From: Hufsiella ginkgonis
Lineage (GTDB): Bacteria > Bacteroidota > Bacteroidia > Sphingobacteriales > Sphingobacteriaceae
Reading direction: 5' to 3'
NCBI RefSeq assembly: GCF_009834915.1
Contig: NZ_WVHS01000001.1
Location: 1,426,001-1,490,000, forward strand
Length of the DNA stretch: 64,000 nucleotides
Part shown: piece by piece, positions 1-7,428 of the stretch
Position numbering within the stretch: position 1 is the first letter of the stretch
How the letters are laid out: each line of letters starts with the position of its first letter
The notes under the pieces: model-generated
Told to the model about the DNA's origin: nothing
Databases searched by the model: none
The model's input: the letters and a program-made list of their open reading frames with translations, nothing else
Made by a program: the position numbers and the translations under genes

Positions 1-1040
1 GTTACCTGCGCAGCAAGCCGCTGGGTTATAACAAAACGCAGGTGATCAGCATCCCGGTTGGCACCGGGCCCGACGGCGAAAGCGTGTTGAAGCTCATGCG
101 TGCAAAGCTGGCGGCAGTTCCCGGCGTGCTCGCTGTTTCGGGCACCGATAACAACCTGGGACGCGGAAAGGACGGTTCCTCCCGTACGTCTGTGATAGGT
201 TTCGACTACCACAACCGCGAGATTAAAACACACTGGCAGCGGGTAGACTACGATTATCTCGAAACACTTGACATCCCGCTGCTCGCCGGCCGCGATTTCA
301 GCCGCGACTTTGACGATAGTGCCTCCGTGCTCATCAACGAGAAAATGGCGCAGCAGATAGGCGGGAAAAACCAGGTAGGGACGCTGCTTCCCATCGGCGA
401 CGGTCATAACCTGGTGGTGATCGGGGTGGTGAAGGACTTTAACTTCAAGTCGCTGCATAAAGACATCGAGCCGCTTACCATGTCTATCCGCGCGGAAAAC
501 GCTCCGCAGTACATTTACGTAAAAGTAAAGCCCGACGACCTCGCCGGCTCCATGAAAGCCGTAACCGCTGTATGGAAGGGCGTAAACCCGTCCGCCAAAG
601 CGGACCCTACTTTCCTCGAAGAAAACACCAACCGGCAGTACCGGAACGAAGAGATGATGACCACCATCTTTACTTCCGGTGCGATATTGACTATCCTGAT
701 CAGCTGTATGGGCCTGTTTGCCATCGCCTTGTTTATTATGGAGCAGCGTACCAAAGAGATCGGGATCCGTAAGGTGCTGGGCGCCAGCGTGCCGGGCATC
801 GTGCAGCTGCTGTCGAAAGAATTTGCCAGGATGGTGGCGGTTGCTTTCCTGTTAGCGGCTCCCCTTTCGTGGTGGCTCATGAACCTATGGCTGCAAAACT
901 TCGCTTACCGCATACATCCGCAATGGTGGATGCTGCTTACCGGCGGCGCTATCGTGATGGCGGTTGCCATGTTAACCGTGGGTGTACAGGCGGTAAGAGC
1001 GGCACTGGCGAACCCGGTAAGGAGTTTGAAAACTGAATAA
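1..1040 (+). CDS. FtsX/MacB-like ABC transporter permease (5' end cut by window)
   Basis: The reading frame is open from the left edge, so the true start lies upstream. The first visible residues read YLRSKPLGYNK, a stretch typical of the periplasmic MacB_PCD domain in large Bacteroidota permeases. A periplasmic domain follows, then a C-terminal FtsX domain with membrane segments and the signature EQRTKEIGIRKVLGAS. The family forms the membrane part of MacB/LolCDE-type transporters that work mechanically on periplasmic substrates rather than importing solutes. A second, full-length relative follows after about 110 bp on the same strand. No ATPase is adjacent. The substrate is unknown. Confidence 0.9.
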   Translation, partial: YLRSKPLGYNKTQVISIPVGTGPDGESVLKLMRAKLAAVPGVLAVSGTDNNLGRGKDGSSRTSVIGFDYHNREIKTHWQRVDYDYLETLDIPLLAGRDFSRDFDDSASVLINEKMAQQIGGKNQVGTLLPIGDGHNLVVIGVVKDFNFKSLHKDIEPLTMSIRAENAPQYIYVKVKPDDLAGSMKAVTAVWKGVNPSAKADPTFLEENTNRQYRNEEMMTTIFTSGAILTILISCMGLFAIALFIMEQRTKEIGIRKVLGASVPGIVQLLSKEFARMVAVAFLLAAPLSWWLMNLWLQNFAYRIHPQWWMLLTGGAIVMAVAMLTVGVQAVRAALANPVRSLKTE

Positions 1041-1152
1041 GGAAACGTTTTACGTTCCTGCCATTGCTTTAAAAAATTGATACCATAAAATTAACCGGAA
1101 CCAACTAATACGTTTAACCTCCTGCGTTTAACGTCCGATAAAATATACCGTT

Positions 1153-3567
1153 ATGCTAAAAAACTATATCAAGATCGCTTTTCGTAACCTGGTTAAGAAT
1201 TCGACCTTCTCCGTTATCAACATCGTGGGCCTTACGGCCGGAACACTTTGCTGTCTTTACATTCTTATTTATGTGAAAGACCAGTACAGCTATGACCAGC
1301 ATCACGCGAAAGCGGGCAGCATTTTTCGCATCACTTCGCTGCTCGCATCAAAAGGCGATACGGGCAACCCGATGGGGACCACCTCGCCGCCTGTTGGTCC
1401 CGCACTTAAAAGAGATTTCCCGGAAGTGGAGCAATACACCAGGATGGTGATCCCGCCCGGTGTAAAAAAGCACCTGTTCAGCTACCGCGATAAGTCTTTT
1501 TATGAAACAGAGGGCGTTTTTGCCGATTCCACCTTCTTCCAGCTATTCGATTATCACTTTGTGTACGGTAATTCCGCGGCGGCTATCCACGACCCGTACA
1601 GCATCGTGCTCACCCGCAAAACCGCCGAAAAACTTTTCGCGGGTAAGAACCCCATCGGTGAAGTGGTGCAGATCGATAATTCTTTCGGTAAACATGGCTT
1701 TAAAGTAACCGGCGTGGTCGACGATCAGCTTGGCAAGTCGCATATCAATGCCAATTTCTTTATGTCTATGAACAGCGGTGGTATTGGTGAGTTTGTGCGA
1801 AATGACAATACCTGGATAGGAAACAATTTCGTATACGCTTACATTCGCCTTGCGCCGACATCGGCCGCGGAAGCATTTACAAAAAAGCTGCCCGCTTTCC
1901 TGGATAAATATGCCGGCGATCAGCTGAGAGCGCAGGGGCGCCGTAAGGTATTAAACCTGCTTCCCGTTCCGGCCATTCATACCTCGCCGGGTTATGGCGC
2001 CAATTCAGATAAGCCCGTGAGTACGCAATTCCTGTCTATCCTGCTGGTTATTGCGGCATTGGTCCAGTTTACGGCATGCATCAATTTTATGAACCTTTCT
2101 ACCGCACGCTCGGCCAAACGCGCCAAGGAAGTAGGGGTACGGAAGGTGGCCGGAGCGGCAAAGGGCGATCTGGTGCGGCAGTTCCTTGGCGAATCGCTGA
2201 TGTTGTCTGTTTTCGCGATCTTGCTGGCCCTGCCGCTGCTCTGGCTGCTGCTGCCGTTTCTCAACCAGCTTTCGGGCAGTGCCATTACACTTTCGTTTTT
2301 TAAGCAAACGTCCATCTGGCTGATGGTGACAGGTTTGGTATTGCTTACCGGGCTTTTAGCAGGCAGCTACCCGGCCTTTTACCTTTCGGGATTTAACATC
2401 ACCAGCGTGATCAAGGGGAATTTTTCCAGCCACGTATCGGCTGCGAATATCCGCAGGGGCCTGGTAACCATCCAGTTCGTGGTGGCCGTGGTACTCATCA
2501 GCGGGATCCTGGTGGTTAATTTCCAGCTTAAGTACCTTGCTGGGAAAGACCTGGGGTACGCCACTACGCAGCGCATCATTATCCCGTTCAATACCCCCGA
2601 ATCGCGGCAGCATCTTACCGCGTATAAAAACCTGGTAGCGGGCATGCCGGGCATCACCTCCGTAAGTAACGCAAACAATTACCCGAGCCAGTTTATATTT
2701 AACGACATCCGGATGTACGGGCAGGGGCAGCAGCCACAGGATGCTTTCTCTATCCAGTACATGGTAACCAACCTCGGCTTCGTTAAAACGATGGGTATTA
2801 AACTTATTAGCGGGCACGATTTTACCGGGGCCGATGAAGGACGCGTGCTGGTGAACGAAGCCACTATCCGCGAACTGGGCATCAGGCCCGAAAATGCCGA
2901 AGGTGCGCGGATGTACCGGGCAGACGGCGATACGCTGGAGATCGCCGGTGTGATGAAAGATTTTAACGTAGCCTCGTTACACGAAAAAGTGAACCCGTTT
3001 ATGCTGCGGTATTCGTCGCAGGACGCAGATCTCCCCAATGTTATCGTGGCTACCGGTGCGACGGATTACCAGCAGCTGCTTGGCAGGCTCGAGGCATCGT
3101 GGAAGCGGGTGGTGCCCCTGGTGCCGTTTGAATATAATTTCCTCGACGAACAGGTAAGCAAGCAATATGAGTCTGAGATCACGCTCGCACGGATCATCAA
3201 TGCGTTTACCGGCGTCGCCATCCTGATCTCCTGCCTGGGATTGTTCGGGCTCTCTGCCTTTACCGCCGAACAGCGCGCCAAAGAGCTGAGCATCCGCAAG
3301 ATCCTGGGGGCGTCTGTGCAAAGCCTGGCCGGCTTGTTATCGAAAGAATTCTTGAAGCTGGTCCTCCTGGCGTCGCTCATCGCCATCCCGATCGCGTGGT
3401 ATGCTACCAGCTTATGGCTGCGGAATTTCGAATACCGCATCAGCCTCACGTGGTGGATGTTCGCATTGGCGGGATTGGCAGCATTGATCGTGGCGATCAT
3501 TACGGTGAGTTTCCAGTCGCTGAAAGCGGCGGTGGCAAACCCGGTAAGCAGGATCAGGTCGGAGTAG
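1153..3567 (+). CDS. FtsX/MacB-like ABC transporter permease
   Basis: An 804-residue permease, the usual length for Bacteroidota proteins with two FtsX halves. A membrane segment at about residues 20-42 is followed by a MacB_PCD periplasmic domain. An FtsX block comes next with EVGVRKVAGAAKGDL near residue 325, then a second periplasmic domain and a C-terminal FtsX block with AKELSIRKILGAS near residue 706. The start MLKNYIKIAFRNL is the standard opening of this family. It is homologous to the truncated gene upstream and probably in the same operon. The transported or extruded substrate cannot be told from sequence. The nearest ABC ATPase of the right type is at 10828-11514 on the other strand. 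Confidence 0.92.
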   Translation: MLKNYIKIAFRNLVKNSTFSVINIVGLTAGTLCCLYILIYVKDQYSYDQHHAKAGSIFRITSLLASKGDTGNPMGTTSPPVGPALKRDFPEVEQYTRMVIPPGVKKHLFSYRDKSFYETEGVFADSTFFQLFDYHFVYGNSAAAIHDPYSIVLTRKTAEKLFAGKNPIGEVVQIDNSFGKHGFKVTGVVDDQLGKSHINANFFMSMNSGGIGEFVRNDNTWIGNNFVYAYIRLAPTSAAEAFTKKLPAFLDKYAGDQLRAQGRRKVLNLLPVPAIHTSPGYGANSDKPVSTQFLSILLVIAALVQFTACINFMNLSTARSAKRAKEVGVRKVAGAAKGDLVRQFLGESLMLSVFAILLALPLLWLLLPFLNQLSGSAITLSFFKQTSIWLMVTGLVLLTGLLAGSYPAFYLSGFNITSVIKGNFSSHVSAANIRRGLVTIQFVVAVVLISGILVVNFQLKYLAGKDLGYATTQRIIIPFNTPESRQHLTAYKNLVAGMPGITSVSNANNYPSQFIFNDIRMYGQGQQPQDAFSIQYMVTNLGFVKTMGIKLISGHDFTGADEGRVLVNEATIRELGIRPENAEGARMYRADGDTLEIAGVMKDFNVASLHEKVNPFMLRYSSQDADLPNVIVATGATDYQQLLGRLEASWKRVVPLVPFEYNFLDEQVSKQYESEITLARIINAFTGVAILISCLGLFGLSAFTAEQRAKELSIRKILGASVQSLAGLLSKEFLKLVLLASLIAIPIAWYATSLWLRNFEYRISLTWWMFALAGLAALIVAIITVSFQSLKAAVANPVSRIRSE

Positions 3568-3639
3568 GGCGCTTTAGGGTCCACGCTCTTTGCGTGAAAT
3601 TTTTGGGATCAAGCTGAATTTCCGGGGAGTAAGATTTGG

Positions 3640-3766
3640 CTGTCAGCTATCAGCATTCAGCCCGTAAGTATGCCTTTACAAGATAAGTAATTGACGTTGA
3701 GCTATTCCTGAGTAGGATTCCAGGTTTGACGGTGTAATCAAAGCTGATTGCTGACAGCTAATAGCT
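3640..3766. repeat. CTGA-type dispersed repeat, two clusters
   Basis: Two short runs of the intergenic CTGAYAGCTGA-like repeat lie at 3640-3660 and 3742-3766. Both sit tail-to-tail between a permease gene and an anti-sigma gene. The same motif recurs in at least ten other gaps of the window. Confidence 0.7.
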
Positions 3767-3823
3767 CCCAAACTTTTAAGCCTGATCCATTTTTTGCCTT
3801 CGCCGGACGTGAGTCATAAAATA

Positions 3824-3852
3824 AAGAGTCCCGAACAAATGCCGGGACTCTT
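3824..3852 (-). terminator. Rho-independent terminator of the sigma/anti-sigma operon
   Basis: A perfect 10-bp stem (3824-3833 with 3843-3852, AAGAGTCCCG and its complement) encloses a 9-nt loop. Read on the minus strand it is followed by a T-rich tail (TATTTTATG). It lies about 95 bp beyond the anti-sigma stop. On the plus strand no T-tract follows, so its main role is probably for minus-strand transcripts. Confidence 0.75.
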
Positions 3853-3945
3853 CAACCTAAACCTTATCACAATTAAACCAATTATCTTGGTTCATTAGTA
3901 TAAACGATTTCGCCGGCCAAATAGTTTTTAATTTTTTTAATTTTT

Positions 3946-4446
3946 TTAGTCCGGCTGTTTCACGGCTCTTTTGCGGAGTAGCGTATCGATGAAATACAAG
4001 CCCATGATCACTTCCAGCAGTGCAAATCCCTGCAAGTAAACAGGGTTCTGCGGCAGCGAAAGTTTAACGGACGACAGGGTGCCTGTCCCGGGGCTCGCAG
4101 GTGTGCCCTGCGACCAGTTTACGTTTAATAGTACATAAGCGAGTCCGCCCGCCATGGTGAGCATAAAAAAAGCGGCGATACCATAAATAATCCGTTTGTC
4201 TACCAGCGAGCGTACCGTGCCGGGTGCAGGCGCCAGGCTAACCTGCTCCATTACGTGGCGGGTAAAGCTCATGGAGGGCTCATCGGCCTCCATGCCGTTA
4301 AGCGTATCATTCAAAGCGGAAAACTCTTTGAACAGGGCCGCGTACTCCGGGTCTTCCGCAATGAGGCGCCGCATCATCTCCTGTTCTCCGGGGGGCAGCG
4401 TGCCATCGAGGTAATCCCATACCTGCTGTTCCTTTATTTGCTTCAT
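3946..4446 (-). CDS. Anti-sigma factor-like membrane protein
   Basis: A 166-residue protein directly downstream of, and overlapping by 4 bp (ATGA), the ECF sigma gene, which suggests translational coupling. The N-terminal 70 residues (WDYLDGTLPPGEQEMMRRLIAEDPEY) resemble the cytoplasmic sigma-binding helices of anti-sigma proteins. There is no HxxxCxxC zinc motif. Membrane segments are at about 87-108 and 137-156. It probably holds the sigma factor inactive at the inner membrane until a signal arrives. The role is inferred from position and architecture. Confidence 0.8.
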   Translation of the reverse strand: MKQIKEQQVWDYLDGTLPPGEQEMMRRLIAEDPEYAALFKEFSALNDTLNGMEADEPSMSFTRHVMEQVSLAPAPGTVRSLVDKRIIYGIAAFFMLTMAGGLAYVLLNVNWSQGTPASPGTGTLSSVKLSLPQNPVYLQGFALLEVIMGLYFIDTLLRKRAVKQPD

Positions 4447-5012
4447 AGTAGTTCATTTACTTCGTGTTTCAATAACTGCCCGAGCCTGGTGCGCAGCCGC
4501 TGACGTGCCCGGTGCAGCTTTACCTTTGCCGTATTTGTTTCGATGTTAAGCGTTTCAGCGATTTCTTCCAGCGATAGCTCTCCTAAATAGAACAGGGTGA
4601 TAATGGCCCTGTCATCTGGTAACAACTGACCGATCGCCTGGTTTACATACACCGAGCGGGAACGCTGCTCCGTGATGTCGGCATCGAAAGAAGCGATCTC
4701 CCATGCGCCCGTATCCTGTGTCGTATCGTCGATCGAATGCGTATCCAGTTGTTTTTTTCGCAGGAAGGTCATCGATGTGGTATATACAATGCTGTAAAGC
4801 CACGTGGTAAATTTAGCCGTTCGCTTAAAAGTATGCAGAGAGCGGTATGCTTTTACGAAACAATCCTGTGCGATCTCTTCGGCATCTTCGCGCTTGCGGG
4901 CAAAACGCAGCGCCAGGGTGAATACAAAACGCTGGTGACGCCGCACAAGCTCCGCATATGAAGCCTGTACGCCCGAAAGTACTTCCTGTATCAATTCCTG
5001 GTCCGAACGCAT
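4443..5012 (-). CDS. RNA polymerase sigma factor, ECF (sigma-70 family)
   Basis: A 189-residue ECF sigma factor. Region 2 spans about residues 20-95 with the EEIAQDCFVKAYRSL and KFTTWLYSIVYTT stretches (core binding and -10 recognition). Region 4 spans about 129-178 with LPDDRAIITLFYLGELSLEEIAE and a helix-turn-helix ending in KVKLHRARQRL (-35 recognition). It is cotranscribed with the overlapping anti-sigma gene. A TGTAACC-N16-CGTC promoter upstream fits autoregulation. The stimulus is unknown. Confidence 0.95.
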   Translation of the reverse strand: MRSDQELIQEVLSGVQASYAELVRRHQRFVFTLALRFARKREDAEEIAQDCFVKAYRSLHTFKRTAKFTTWLYSIVYTTSMTFLRKKQLDTHSIDDTTQDTGAWEIASFDADITEQRSRSVYVNQAIGQLLPDDRAIITLFYLGELSLEEIAETLNIETNTAKVKLHRARQRLRTRLGQLLKHEVNELL

Positions 5013-5026
5013 GTTACAGGTTGTTT

Positions 5027-5053
5027 GACGCGGGTTGTTGATGGCAGGTTACA
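5027..5053 (-). promoter_or_regulatory. ECF-type promoter of the sigma/anti-sigma operon
   Basis: Read on the minus strand the sequence is TGTAACC (5053-5047), exactly 16 nt, then CGTC (5030-5027), followed about 14 nt later by the sigma start codon. TGTAAC/TGAAAC-N16/17-CGTC is the general form of ECF sigma promoters. The same -35 and spacing occur in front of the divergent gene at 5228. Binding by this particular sigma factor is inferred. Confidence 0.65.
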
Positions 5054-5059
5054 CGTTAT

Positions 5060-5126
5060 TAGCTGATAGGTGTTGGCTGATAACGATTAGCTGATAGCTG
5101 ACAGCTGCTGGCTGATAGCTAATAGC
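5060..5126. repeat. CTGA-type dispersed repeat, long cluster
   Basis: About 67 bp of imperfect tandem units of the form AGCTGATAGCTGACAGCTG lies between the two ECF-type promoters of the divergent sigma and DUF6249 genes. The unit is roughly 7-11 bp and degenerate. Confidence 0.75.
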
Positions 5127-5160
5127 ATAAGATGTCTTGCCCATAATGTGAACAGGAGGG

Positions 5161-5187
5161 TGTAACCTCTTTCATTTCTATGTTGTC
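5161..5187 (+). promoter_or_regulatory. ECF-type promoter of the DUF6249 gene
   Basis: TGTAACC at 5161-5167, 16 nt, then TGTC at 5184-5187. It matches the sigma operon promoter on the other strand in the -35 (GTGTAACCT), the spacing and the GTCA core. This places the DUF6249 gene in the likely regulon of the adjacent ECF sigma factor. Confidence 0.6.
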
Positions 5188-5227
5188 ATAATCCCCAAAT
5201 CATATTAACCAACTAAAAAGTAACGAC

Positions 5228-5599
5228 ATGCACGAACATGTAAACAGCGTACCCGAAGAATTAATCCCAATCCTGCTCGGGATCGGGTTATTTGCAATGA
5301 TCTTTGGATTGCGGTACCTCAGCAACAAAGAAACGATGGCCATGATCCAGAACGGCATGGACCCCAAACTAAACAAAGCGACTCCTCAACCCTATAAGAA
5401 CCTGAAATGGGGATTACTGCTGATGGGCGCCGGCATCGGCCTTTTCATCGCGTTTATGCTGGATAACGCGTTCTATACCTTTGCGGATTCATCGCGCGAC
5501 AACGATAACGTATTTTTCCTCTATGTTTCTCTCCTCAGCATCTTCGGCGGATTGGGGTTGTTCATCTCTTTCCTTATGGAGAAGAAAGCGCTTTCGTAG
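5228..5599 (+). CDS. DUF6249-like small membrane protein
   Basis: A 123-residue protein with hydrophobic segments at about 13-30, 63-81 and 97-116. A cytoplasmic loop contains LSNKETMAMIQNGMDP, typical of the DUF6249 family that often accompanies ECF sigma/anti-sigma pairs in Bacteroidota. The function is unknown. It is divergent from the sigma operon and shares its promoter type, so it is probably a target or accessory of that system. Its 3' end is tail-to-tail with the DinB gene. Confidence 0.8.
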   Translation: MHEHVNSVPEELIPILLGIGLFAMIFGLRYLSNKETMAMIQNGMDPKLNKATPQPYKNLKWGLLLMGAGIGLFIAFMLDNAFYTFADSSRDNDNVFFLYVSLLSIFGGLGLFISFLMEKKALS

Positions 5600-5640
5600 G
5601 CTATCAGCCATCAGCTATCAGCTAGCTGCTATCATCAGCT
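5600..5640. repeat. CTGA-type dispersed repeat
   Basis: The whole convergent gap between the DUF6249 and DinB genes is made of CAGCTATCAGC-like units. The repeat runs up to the last codons of the DinB gene. Confidence 0.7.
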
Positions 5641-6148
5641 ACCTGAGATACCGTTCCTCCAGTATTCCCCGGTGATGGTTCACGTGCCCGGCTATTACGA
5701 ACAGCATGGCCCTCACGGTAATGTCGTAAGTGCTGGCATTGCCTGCCTGGGATAATTCTTCTTCGGTAAATGACCGGAAGAGAAACAGGTTGGCTTTCCG
5801 GAGCAGTTCGAATTCGTCGGCGAGGCTTTCGAGCGAACGTTCGTGGTAACGGGAGTGGCGGGCATAGTCGTTCTGCTCGAATCCCGCCAGCGGGGTTTTG
5901 TCCTTCCTGGCGATCCGCAGGGCGCGGTAAACAAAGATGCGCTCGGTATCTATTACGTGACCGGTCATTTCTTTGATGGTCCATTTCCCTTCCGCATACG
6001 CGAAATCGCCTTTTTCGGCGGGGAGGTTCCTTAACAGGTCCGGGAAGGTAAATGCCTGTTCCTCCAGTTCGTGCAGCACATCGTCCTTTGTTTTGTTGAT
6101 GTAGGTGCGGTAAAAAATGGCTGATTCTTCAGGTTGTGGCCGGTTCAT
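5639..6148 (-). CDS. DinB family (DinB_2) protein
   Basis: A 169-residue four-helix-bundle protein of the DinB/YfiT superfamily. The expected metal-binding histidines are visible: H64 in GHVIDTERI, and H155 with H158 or H159 in GHVNHHRGIL. The family holds putative metal-dependent hydrolases or thiol transferases; the substrate is unknown. Its start overlaps the end of the upstream histidine kinase gene by 20 bp, so the two are probably cotranscribed. Confidence 0.88.
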   Translation of the reverse strand: MNRPQPEESAIFYRTYINKTKDDVLHELEEQAFTFPDLLRNLPAEKGDFAYAEGKWTIKEMTGHVIDTERIFVYRALRIARKDKTPLAGFEQNDYARHSRYHERSLESLADEFELLRKANLFLFRSFTEEELSQAGNASTYDITVRAMLFVIAGHVNHHRGILEERYLR

Positions 6149-7361
6149 ATTGTAAACTGCTTTTTAGTACGATGCGGATCACGCTGCCTTTGCCGGGCTC
6201 GGAATCCTTCACAAATATTTGTCCTTTATGATAACTCTCAACGATCCTTTTAGTGAGCGAAAGACCTAACCCCCATCCCCGTTTGCGGGTGGTATAACCG
6301 GGTTGAAAGATCGTTTCGAATTTAAGCCTGGGGATGCCTTTTCCACTGTCGCAAACATCGATAAATACCTGTTCTTTTACCAGGTTCTCGGTGATCCTGA
6401 TCTCGATGCGCCCCGGGCCTTCGATGGCGTTCACCGCGTTTTTCATCAGGTTTTCGAGCACCCAGTCGAATAGCGGTACATTCATGAGCGCTTCCACCTG
6501 GTTATCGCCGCTTACCAGGAAATCGATCTTGTCGCTGGTGCGCACCTTAAAATACTCCACGTATTGGCTGATCACATCAAATACGATATTACTTTGCAGC
6601 ACCGGCTTCGAGCCGATCTTGGAGAAACGGTCGGCAACCATTTCCAGTCGGCGCACATCGTTTTCCATTTCCATCATCAGCGGGTCCTGGTCAGCATCGA
6701 ACTTGGATTTCAGCAGCTCGATCCATGCCATGAGCGACGAAATAGGTGTGCCCAGCTGGTGCGCTGTTTCTTTTGCCATGCCTACCCAGACCAGGTTTTG
6801 TTCCGATCGCCGCGACGAGCTGAACACGGTATAAGCAATAAGCAGGAAAATGCCGATCACCGTAAGCTGGATATACGGGAAAACGCTTAGCTGGGTAAGC
6901 AGGTCAGAATCCTTATAATACACAAACAGCTGATCGGCGTTTGGCATTGTCATGGCGATCGGTTCGTGCCGGAGCTTCATTTCGGCGAGCTCCTTTTTGT
7001 AATATCGCGGATCGTATTTTAAACGCGAGTGCGAGCCTGCGGCATCATCCGGCGGTTTGATATAGGTTTTGGTGCTGTCGAGCCCGCGGCAATAGTAAAT
7101 ACTGTCCCGCGAATCGGTTACGATGCAAGGCAGCGAAAGACTGTCGCGGATGGAGTACACCAGTGTAAAAAGCTGCTCGTTGGCATCGGGCAGCGAAATG
7201 ATCTGCTCCTGCGTTTGGGCCCATACTTCGGCGCGGGTCCGCTCTGAGGCGGCCAGGTTTTTAATCAGATAGTCGGTGTACCACAACGAAGCGCCTGCAA
7301 TAATGATGGCAAAGGCCAGCAAGAGGAATTTATACCGTCGTTTCTGTTCGTAGGGGTTCAT
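6129..7361 (-). CDS. Membrane sensor histidine kinase
   Basis: A 410-residue kinase. Membrane segments at about 13-31 and 161-180 enclose a roughly 130-residue periplasmic sensor domain. The phospho-acceptor box is KETAHQLGTPISSLMAW with H201. The N box is NLMKNAVNAI, and the G boxes are DSGKGIPRLKFETIF and GWGLGLSLTKRIVE. No HAMP domain is obvious and no response regulator is adjacent, so its partner is elsewhere. It is divergent from gltX and overlaps the DinB gene downstream. The signal is unknown. Confidence 0.92.
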   Translation of the reverse strand: MNPYEQKRRYKFLLLAFAIIIAGASLWYTDYLIKNLAASERTRAEVWAQTQEQIISLPDANEQLFTLVYSIRDSLSLPCIVTDSRDSIYYCRGLDSTKTYIKPPDDAAGSHSRLKYDPRYYKKELAEMKLRHEPIAMTMPNADQLFVYYKDSDLLTQLSVFPYIQLTVIGIFLLIAYTVFSSSRRSEQNLVWVGMAKETAHQLGTPISSLMAWIELLKSKFDADQDPLMMEMENDVRRLEMVADRFSKIGSKPVLQSNIVFDVISQYVEYFKVRTSDKIDFLVSGDNQVEALMNVPLFDWVLENLMKNAVNAIEGPGRIEIRITENLVKEQVFIDVCDSGKGIPRLKFETIFQPGYTTRKRGWGLGLSLTKRIVESYHKGQIFVKDSEPGKGSVIRIVLKSSLQYEPATT

Positions 7362-7412
7362 GTTTCAGCCCCCAAAATACGAATCATTCACCTTAAACGC
7401 GCACCCATTCCT

Positions 7413-7420
7413 TATCTTTG
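7413..7420 (+). promoter_or_regulatory. Bacteroidota-type -7 element for gltX
   Basis: TATCTTTG fits the TAnnTTTG consensus exactly and ends 8 nt before the ATG at 7429, implying a very short leader. No good TTTG is seen 19 nt upstream. This element is one reason for choosing the internal ATG as the gltX start. Confidence 0.6.
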
Positions 7421-7428
7421 CCCCTTCT

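Larger units (their letters stand above)
3568..3945. other. 378-bp convergent intergenic region
   Basis: No gene is supported here. The gap holds a CTTTGCG-type fragment at about 3569-3600, two short CTGA-type repeat clusters (3640-3660 and 3742-3766) and a hairpin terminator at 3824-3852. The stretch next to the anti-sigma stop codon is a run of A/T-rich sequence. Confidence 0.7.

Noticed and set aside
5060-5126. CRISPR-like array
   Set aside because: The CTGA repeats are short, degenerate and lack unique spacers of constant length; no cas gene is present.
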